A DNA stretch of 64,000 bases. Origin: Candidatus Caenarcanales bacterium (GTDB lineage Bacteria > Cyanobacteriota > Vampirovibrionia > 2-02-FULL-35-15). Shown here one piece after another: positions 59,910 to 64,000 of the stretch. Under the pieces are notes generated by a model. That model saw only the letters and a list, made by a program, of their open reading frames with translations. It had not been told where the DNA came from and made no database searches. How positions within the stretch are numbered: position 1 is the first letter of the stretch; each line of letters starts with the position of its first letter. Made by a program: the position numbers and the translations under genes. The stretch lies in contig JAGVKQ010000005.1 in NCBI GenBank assembly GCA_020050435.1, positions 217,535 to 281,534 on the forward strand. Direction: 5' to 3'.

Positions 59910-60515
59910 TTAAGCTTGTAAAAAAGCAATCATTACAGCAGCCATAATTGCCATAAGAATATCCTCAATAAAAGTTACCCACGTCATTGGAATCTTAAAC
60001 ACTACACCTAAGCAAGCACAAGGGATTTGATTTTTCTTTTTCAATTCTCCAGCAACACCAACACTGCCTATGAGCATTAAAATTAGTGTAATCCATGCTA
60101 CTGCCAACAGTTGGAATGAAAAGAGATAGCCAGCAGCCAATCCCAATTCAATCAATGGATAAAAATAAGCATAGAAACGGCTACGTTTTGCAATAATGTC
60201 ATAAGTAGAGTATGCATCAACAAAACCTTTCCAGTTAAACAATTTGAATATGCCAAAAAGAAGGAAGAAAAATCCTTCAAAATAACGCATTGCAAACATT
60301 GTGTCCCAATGTCCTAATCGCCAAACCATTGCACCAGTTAGGATAAATATTACTAAGAAAATAATTATGAGCGGTAAAAAATCTTTAATTGTCTGCTTTG
60401 TAGCTATTGGCTTACTTCCTTCAAGCACTAAATCCATTCCACACTTTGGACATTTTCCAGGCTGTGGCTGCCGTACTTCTGGATGCATTGGGCAAACGTA
60501 TAAAACGTCCATCAT
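59910..60515 (-). CDS. MauE/DoxX-like membrane protein with heavy-metal-binding head
   Basis: A 201-aa protein. The N-terminal YVCPMHPEVRQPQPGKCPKCGMDLV is the small heavy-metal-binding domain found at the start of copper ATPases and efflux proteins. It is followed by four or five membrane helices of the MauE/DoxX type (FEGFFFLLFGIFKL, CACLGVVFKIPMTWVTFIED). The likely role is membrane metal handling or a redox partner for Cu. Last gene of the minus-strand metal cluster. Confidence 0.82.
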   Translation of the reverse strand: MMDVLYVCPMHPEVRQPQPGKCPKCGMDLVLEGSKPIATKQTIKDFLPLIIIFLVIFILTGAMVWRLGHWDTMFAMRYFEGFFFLLFGIFKLFNWKGFVDAYSTYDIIAKRSRFYAYFYPLIELGLAAGYLFSFQLLAVAWITLILMLIGSVGVAGELKKKNQIPCACLGVVFKIPMTWVTFIEDILMAIMAAVMIAFLQA

Positions 60516-60585
60516 AGAATTATTGTTCTCCTATTGGAAGAATCCTTCACATACCTAATTTTATATATTACCTTGATTTGTTGAT

Positions 60586-60738
60586 TTACTTACAACAAAA
60601 ACAAGCAAGACAATTGCATAAACCTGCACAATTACAAGTTAGCTTATTAAGAAGCAAAACTGCCAATAATAATAAAACTGAACCAAATGCAATAACTGCA
60701 GGTTTATTTAATTGTTGGATATTTAGTAACTTATTCAT
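60586..60738 (-). CDS. small single-span protein with Cys-rich tail, 50 aa
   Basis: A short membrane protein beginning MNKLLNIQQLNKPAVIAFGS, with a hydrophobic helix (about 14-32) and a tail holding seven cysteines (TCNCAGLCNCLACFCCK). The tail resembles a metallothionein fragment and would bind Cu or other soft metals at the membrane. TAAGG precedes the ATG at 3-nt spacing, a weak ribosome binding site. It lies between two metal-handling genes on the same strand. It is too short for the usual ORF cut-offs. Confidence 0.62.
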   Translation of the reverse strand: MNKLLNIQQLNKPAVIAFGSVLLLLAVLLLNKLTCNCAGLCNCLACFCCK

Positions 60739-60765
60739 ACCTTATTTATATCATTACCTAGACAT

Positions 60766-61104
60766 TTACTTGCAACTATCACAGCTTTCTGCACATTGGC
60801 GGCAAATCTCTACACATTCTTTCATCTTCTCATCACTGCGTCCAATGGTTTCACAACTTTCTGCACACTTAGTACAGACTTCAGCACAAGCTTTGCAAAC
60901 ACTGCTGTGGAGCGAAGAACCACTTATCATAAAATTAGCACTTGTTTGACAAATATCTGCACAGTTTAAAAGCAGATTGATATGTTCAGATTTAGCGTGT
61001 TCGCCACCTTTTTGCAAACAATAGCTTATTGTTTCTCTGCATGTTTCATAACACTTAAGACAGTTATCAATACAACCTTGCAAGTCTTTAGTCATCGTTT
61101 TCAT
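60766..61104 (-). CDS. four-helix-bundle copper-binding protein (Csp/DUF326)
   Basis: A 112-aa protein with about 17 cysteines spaced in helical patterns (CIDNCLKCYETC, CADIC, CKACAEVCTKCAESC, CVEICRQCAESCDSCK), the signature of copper-storage proteins, whose four-helix bundle buries Cu(I) thiolates. There is no signal peptide, so it is a cytosolic-type Csp. It fits the copper/heavy-metal cluster here. Confidence 0.88.
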   Translation of the reverse strand: MKTMTKDLQGCIDNCLKCYETCRETISYCLQKGGEHAKSEHINLLLNCADICQTSANFMISGSSLHSSVCKACAEVCTKCAESCETIGRSDEKMKECVEICRQCAESCDSCK

Positions 61105-61324
61105 AAAAATATCTCCTAGTTAGATTTCCCATTAATCATGAGTAAGCTTAACTCTATTAGTTTTGAGAAGATATTGAACTAAAGGATGACTTTGTTTCAA
61201 TAGTCTCTTTAAAATCATCCTTTAGATTATTTGCTATTTAGTAGGACTTAGGAGCAATTTCGAGATTTAAAGGATATTCGTAATTCAATTGGTTATATTA
61301 ATTCACAAAAAACTCTTATTATTA

Positions 61325-61624
61325 CTATGACTGGCTTTCAATATATTTTTCAGGCTCAGCTAAAAACTTTTCTTTACATCCACCACAGCAAAAGTAGTAA
61401 GTCTTACCATTGTATTCTGTTTTATCTGCTGCTTCAGAAGCTAGAATCCAGTTTTTCATAACAGGGCATTGAACTTTCCCTTCCGTTTGTTGAACCTGAA
61501 CAGGTGAAGTATTAGATGCACCACAATTGCCGCCCATACATCCACAGCCACATGCTAATGCAAAATTGCTTGTAAGTAAAATGGTTGCAGGAATGGCAAC
61601 TGATATTAAAAACTTCTTTCTCAT
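61325..61624 (-). CDS. exported YHS/TRASH-type metal-binding protein
   Basis: A 99-aa exported protein: signal peptide with ACGCGCMGGNCG at the mature end, then a YHS/TRASH-like domain (VQCPVMKNWI...YNGKTYYFCCGGCKEKFLAEPEKY). The Cys and His-type set would bind Cu or another metal. A CsoR-type operator lies upstream (61667-61695). Close relatives are at 62927, 63197 and 63418. Confidence 0.85.
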   Translation of the reverse strand: MRKKFLISVAIPATILLTSNFALACGCGCMGGNCGASNTSPVQVQQTEGKVQCPVMKNWILASEAADKTEYNGKTYYFCCGGCKEKFLAEPEKYIESQS

Positions 61625-61666
61625 AATTGTTCTCCTTTATTAAGTTTTATATCTTAATGTTTCTAT

Positions 61667-61695
61667 TATACCCAGACCCCCCTAGTGGGGGTATA
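61667..61695. promoter_or_regulatory. CsoR-type operator upstream of the 61325 gene
   Basis: TATACCC at 61667-61673 and GGGTATA at 61689-61695 flank ACCCCCCTAGTGGGGG, the C/G-tract palindrome typical of CsoR-family sites. It overlaps the -10 region of the minus-strand promoter. A near-identical copy is at 63745. Confidence 0.7.
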
Positions 61696-61900
61696 GTCAA
61701 GATAAGAATGTCGTAATTATACTGCTTATGGTTATAATTTCATTAAAGTCATTTAATCACTAGAAATATCCCTAATTAAGATGAAAATTAAAAGAGAATA
61801 GTACACTTAAGATCTTGTTTGTGTATTTATTGCTTTACCCAGCTTTAATCTCTACGGAATAAACTTTACCTAACCCACTAGGAGTGTTAATTAATTACTT

Positions 61901-62389
61901 ATGCTCAATAGAAAAAATATTTATGCTACTAAAGAATTAAACAAAATGATTTGTTTAATTTCCTTATTTTTATTTTTAAGCATACCTGCAAAGGCCCAAA
62001 ATCAAGGCTATAACTACTATGGTAATTATCAAAATCCCAACCCGTTTGTTTCACTCACTACAAGCTTTATAAATCCTTACCAAGTCCCCTCCAATCAATA
62101 TGCTTATGGTGCAAGACCATTTCCTTATAATGGTACTTATTATACAAATCAAGGTTATTATAATAGTTACCCTTCTTCTAGTAGTAAAAAACATCCTTTT
62201 TTATCATTTGCTGCAAGCTTAGCGACTTCTTATTATAAGAATTCATCTTCTAATCCTAATTACGCTTATAATTCTAATTATTCAAATCCTTCAATTGTTA
62301 CTCCCCAAACTTCTGTAAATGGCTATATTTTGCCTAATACAGGATTTTATCCAAATGGTAACACAACAATTAATAATAATGGATGGTGA
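61901..62389 (+). CDS. secreted Tyr/Asn-rich protein, 162 aa
   Basis: An exported protein with a signal peptide (LISLFLFLSIPAKAQ) and a mature part rich in Tyr, Asn, Ser and Pro (YNYYGNYQNPNPF, YTNQGYYNSYPSSSSK). This low-complexity composition occurs in surface or matrix proteins. No domain is recognised. It is on the plus strand among minus-strand metal genes. Confidence 0.6.
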   Translation: MLNRKNIYATKELNKMICLISLFLFLSIPAKAQNQGYNYYGNYQNPNPFVSLTTSFINPYQVPSNQYAYGARPFPYNGTYYTNQGYYNSYPSSSSKKHPFLSFAASLATSYYKNSSSNPNYAYNSNYSNPSIVTPQTSVNGYILPNTGFYPNGNTTINNNGW

Positions 62390-62443
62390 TTAGTACCCTA
62401 TAACTTTTCATTATGCTTTTTATGAATCTATAATTTTATTTTT

Positions 62444-62875
62444 TCACCATTTCTCATAAAATGCTACCGATAGTCCAAGTACTCCTAATGCAATAAATGC
62501 AGCTGGTGCAACAAGTGGTGTAAAAGTAGTAAGCATTTCCATATGCAGTGCTTTGGCATGAAACAAAAGATCAGCAAATGCAGGGTAACGCCACTTGTTA
62601 TGGAAATACAATCCCATAAGTCCTACTAGAATTGAAAGATTCATCAAAATAATAAACAAATAGTAGCTAAGCCTGTTAAAAACAATAGCAACTCCAAGAC
62701 ACATTATTCCTCCTGTTAGCCCAAATATTATAGGTGTCCACATTATTTTGGTATCCTGCAACCTTGAATAGTGCTGAAGATACACCTCAAGTGCAAAAAT
62801 CAGAAGACCACATGCAATGTAAAAAACAATCAGACGATTAAGTGGGATTAATTTTTTTATTGAGTTTTTCCTCAT
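62444..62875 (-). CDS. hypothetical four-helix membrane protein, 143 aa
   Basis: An integral membrane protein with four hydrophobic segments (about 14-32, 45-63, 70-88, 113-138) and a Trp/Tyr-rich loop (FHNKWRYPAF). No family recognised. Position in the metal cluster suggests an accessory role, without proof. Confidence 0.6.
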   Translation of the reverse strand: MRKNSIKKLIPLNRLIVFYIACGLLIFALEVYLQHYSRLQDTKIMWTPIIFGLTGGIMCLGVAIVFNRLSYYLFIILMNLSILVGLMGLYFHNKWRYPAFADLLFHAKALHMEMLTTFTPLVAPAAFIALGVLGLSVAFYEKW

Positions 62876-62926
62876 TTGTTACTTGGGGCTTATCCTCCGC
62901 ATCCTTTAAGGATTTTCTGAAAATAT

Positions 62927-63193
62927 TTACTTACACTTACCACAACACAAGTTATAAGTTTTACTGTTGGGATCTACTTTGTTTGGTATTTCATTTGCTG
63001 ATTCCTGATTTTTCATAAGTAGTTGCTGAGATTTGTCTTCAGGTTGTTGTATCTGTTTTTGATCTATGAGTGATGAAGGCTGTGAGGATCCACAGTTATT
63101 ACCTTTACATCCGCAACCACAAGCAAGAGCAATATTATTTACAAATAATATTGCCAGCAAAGATAGAGACAAAACTAAAGGTTTATTTTTCAT
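62927..63193 (-). CDS. YHS/TRASH paralogue truncated by a stop codon
   Basis: An 88-aa exported protein with the same layout as the 61325 gene: signal peptide, ACGCGCKGNNCG, then a shortened domain ending SKTYNLCCGKCK. In the paralogue the frame continues after CCGGCK with EKFLAEPEKY; here TAA follows, and IFSENP is readable beyond it, so a nonsense change has cut off the C-terminal part. It is a decayed copy that may still be translated. Confidence 0.65.
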   Translation of the reverse strand: MKNKPLVLSLSLLAILFVNNIALACGCGCKGNNCGSSQPSSLIDQKQIQQPEDKSQQLLMKNQESANEIPNKVDPNSKTYNLCCGKCK

Positions 63194-63196
63194 GTT

Positions 63197-63370
63197 TTAT
63201 CCTTTCACATATTTTTCTGGGTTTTCTTGAAACCTCGACCTACATGTAACACAACAAACACTATATACTCTGTCCTTATAAGTAACTTTTTCAGTTGTCT
63301 CATTTTGAACAAAACTTCCTTTACATACTTGGCACGGGGTCTTTTTCCAAGAGAAAGTAATTTTTTGCAT
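63197..63370 (-). CDS. small YHS/TRASH-type protein, 57 aa
   Basis: A short protein without signal peptide, beginning MQKITFSWKKTPCQVCKGSF with a CxxC pair and ending CCVTCRSRFQENPEKYVKG, the C-terminal part of the YHS/TRASH pattern. GGGAGA precedes the ATG. It lies between the truncated paralogue and the full-length one at 63418 and would be the cytosolic form. Confidence 0.7.
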   Translation of the reverse strand: MQKITFSWKKTPCQVCKGSFVQNETTEKVTYKDRVYSVCCVTCRSRFQENPEKYVKG

Positions 63371-63417
63371 AAATTAATGTTCTCCCATCAAACTAAAAGT
63401 TTATTTCTAATGTTTTA

Positions 63418-63702
63418 TCATTTCAAATACTTTTCTGGCTCTTTTTCAAACATTGGTTTACATCCCTTACAACAAAAGTAATAAGTTTTACCTTCATAAA
63501 CTGCTTTATCTGTCTTTTCATCGGGGACAAACCAAGTTTTCATTACAGGACATTGAATCTTTCCTTTGTTTTCCCCCTCGCCAACTATGTTCCCTGCTAT
63601 GTTTTTTGTTTCCGTTGTAGCAGCATGGGCCAAACTATTTAAACCATACATTGTTAGAGTGATTGCTAAACTAAAAAAGATTGCTGGCAACATTTTAATC
63701 AT
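63418..63702 (-). CDS. exported YHS/TRASH-type metal-binding protein
   Basis: A 94-aa exported protein with a signal peptide (about 1-25) and the same domain as the 61325 gene (IQCPVMKTWF...YEGKTYYFCCKGCKPMFEKEPEKY). It lacks the CGCGC cluster after the signal. The upstream sequence, including the CsoR-type operator, is nearly identical to that of the 61325 gene, so the two are a promoter-plus-gene duplication. Confidence 0.85.
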   Translation of the reverse strand: MIKMLPAIFFSLAITLTMYGLNSLAHAATTETKNIAGNIVGEGENKGKIQCPVMKTWFVPDEKTDKAVYEGKTYYFCCKGCKPMFEKEPEKYLK

Positions 63703-63744
63703 AATTATTCTCCTTTGTTAAGTTTTATATCTCAATGTTTATAT

Positions 63745-63773
63745 TATACCCAGACCCCCCTAGTGGAGGTATA
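63745..63773. promoter_or_regulatory. CsoR-type operator, second copy
   Basis: TATACCC at 63745-63751 and AGGTATA at 63767-63773 flank AGACCCCCCTAGTGG. It differs from the copy at 61667 by one base in the right arm and lies between the YHS gene and csoR. Confidence 0.68.
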
Positions 63774-63864
63774 GTAAAGATAAGATCACACAAAAATGTT
63801 ACAATTTTGTTAAAATAACCAATGAATGAGAAACTTAGGCAAATAGGAAGGAATCTATAGAAAT

Positions 63865-64000
63865 ATGCTTCACCACTCACCAAAAATTAAAAAAGATGTT
63901 TTAAAACGCTTATCTTTTATCATAGGACATGTTAAAGGCATTAACAAAATGGTTGAAGATGACAAATACTGCATTGATATTGTTAAGCAGATACATGCAG
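63865..64000 (+). CDS. csoR: CsoR-family metal-sensing repressor, 5' part only
   Basis: A frame open to the window edge, 45 complete codons: it opens MLHHSPKIKKDVLKRL and continues with FIIGHVKGINKMVEDDKYCIDIVKQIHA. KRLSFIIGHVKGI and YCIDI match the CsoR/FrmR family; the Cys in YCIDI corresponds to the first metal-binding Cys. It is divergent from the YHS gene at 63418, with a CsoR-type operator between, so it probably regulates the cluster. Metal specificity cannot be judged without the C-terminus. Confidence 0.82.
   Translation, partial: MLHHSPKIKKDVLKRLSFIIGHVKGINKMVEDDKYCIDIVKQIHA

Noticed and set aside
60578..60949. Plus-strand frame of 123 aa
   Set aside because: It is antisense to the Csp-like gene and the 50-aa gene, both of which have better coding evidence.
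63227..63481. Plus-strand frame of 84 aa
   Set aside because: Antisense to two YHS-type genes; no ribosome binding site.
1..64000. CRISPR array
   Set aside because: No set of equal direct repeats with spacers of constant length was seen; the tandem repeats found are the coding linkers.
59905..64000. Right attachment site of the integrative element
   Set aside because: I looked for a second copy of the tRNA-Asn 3' end (CCCGGGAG and neighbours) and found none, so no boundary is claimed.

Overview
The window is an AT-rich bacterial chromosome segment with dense, mostly short operons, standard stop-codon use and two tRNA genes. kdsB (LPS KDO activation), a UDP-glucuronate-type epimerase, a single PilC/GspF-type pilus platform protein and many secreted or lipoprotein genes point to a Gram-negative, didermic organism. 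RecJ is of the long kind with a C-terminal extension. The mix recalls uncultured non-photosynthetic relatives of Cyanobacteria (Melainabacteria/Vampirovibrionia-like), but no marker here proves that, so the taxon is an inference.

Layout. 0-30 kb is mainly housekeeping: CtpA protease, a Ca2+/cation exchanger, two secreted proteins built of Cys-Cys-Cys modules, TatD, a CHASE2 histidine kinase, pyrimidine nucleoside phosphorylase, an isolated secF, patatin, cysC, grpE, an Hdr-like iron-sulfur membrane oxidoreductase, TPR proteins, aroQ, kdsB, an S1-domain protein, a PilC-like protein, recJ and apt. recJ carries several in-frame palindromic elements.

30-41 kb is the most unusual chromosomal block. 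It holds an orphan DUF3854 (primase-type) domain protein followed by a run of diverged paralogues that end in a PD-(D/E)XK nuclease-like fold (31092, 32337, 35599, 36684, 38124), a HEAT-repeat-like membrane protein (33581) and a nuclease-less helical protein (40038). A 16-bp palindrome, ATTAAATTTATTTAAT, recurs 65-112 bp upstream of these genes and also before a small gene at 25345, which suggests one shared regulator.

41-52 kb has tRNA-Cys, an exported protein in a likely operon with recA, a DAHP synthase gene preceded by an aromatic-rich leader peptide and a terminator (classical attenuation), a heme-dependent N-demethylase-family gene, an epimerase and acpS. A second palindrome, TGTAACC-N3-GGTTACA, sits upstream of both recJ and the recA operon and is a candidate SOS-type operator.

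52.5 kb to the end is an integrative element beside tRNA-Asn: a large serine recombinase whose reading frame ends inside the antisense of the tRNA, a degenerate ImmA-like protein, two divergent XRE regulators with a TGATAAC operator, a DUF3854-primase/helicase and small element genes. It is followed by a copper/heavy-metal module: a MauE-like membrane protein with a metal-binding head, a new 50-aa Cys-tailed membrane protein, a Csp-like four-helix copper protein, four YHS/TRASH-type small proteins (one truncated), duplicated CsoR-type operators and the start of csoR at the window edge. The right end of the element is not visible.
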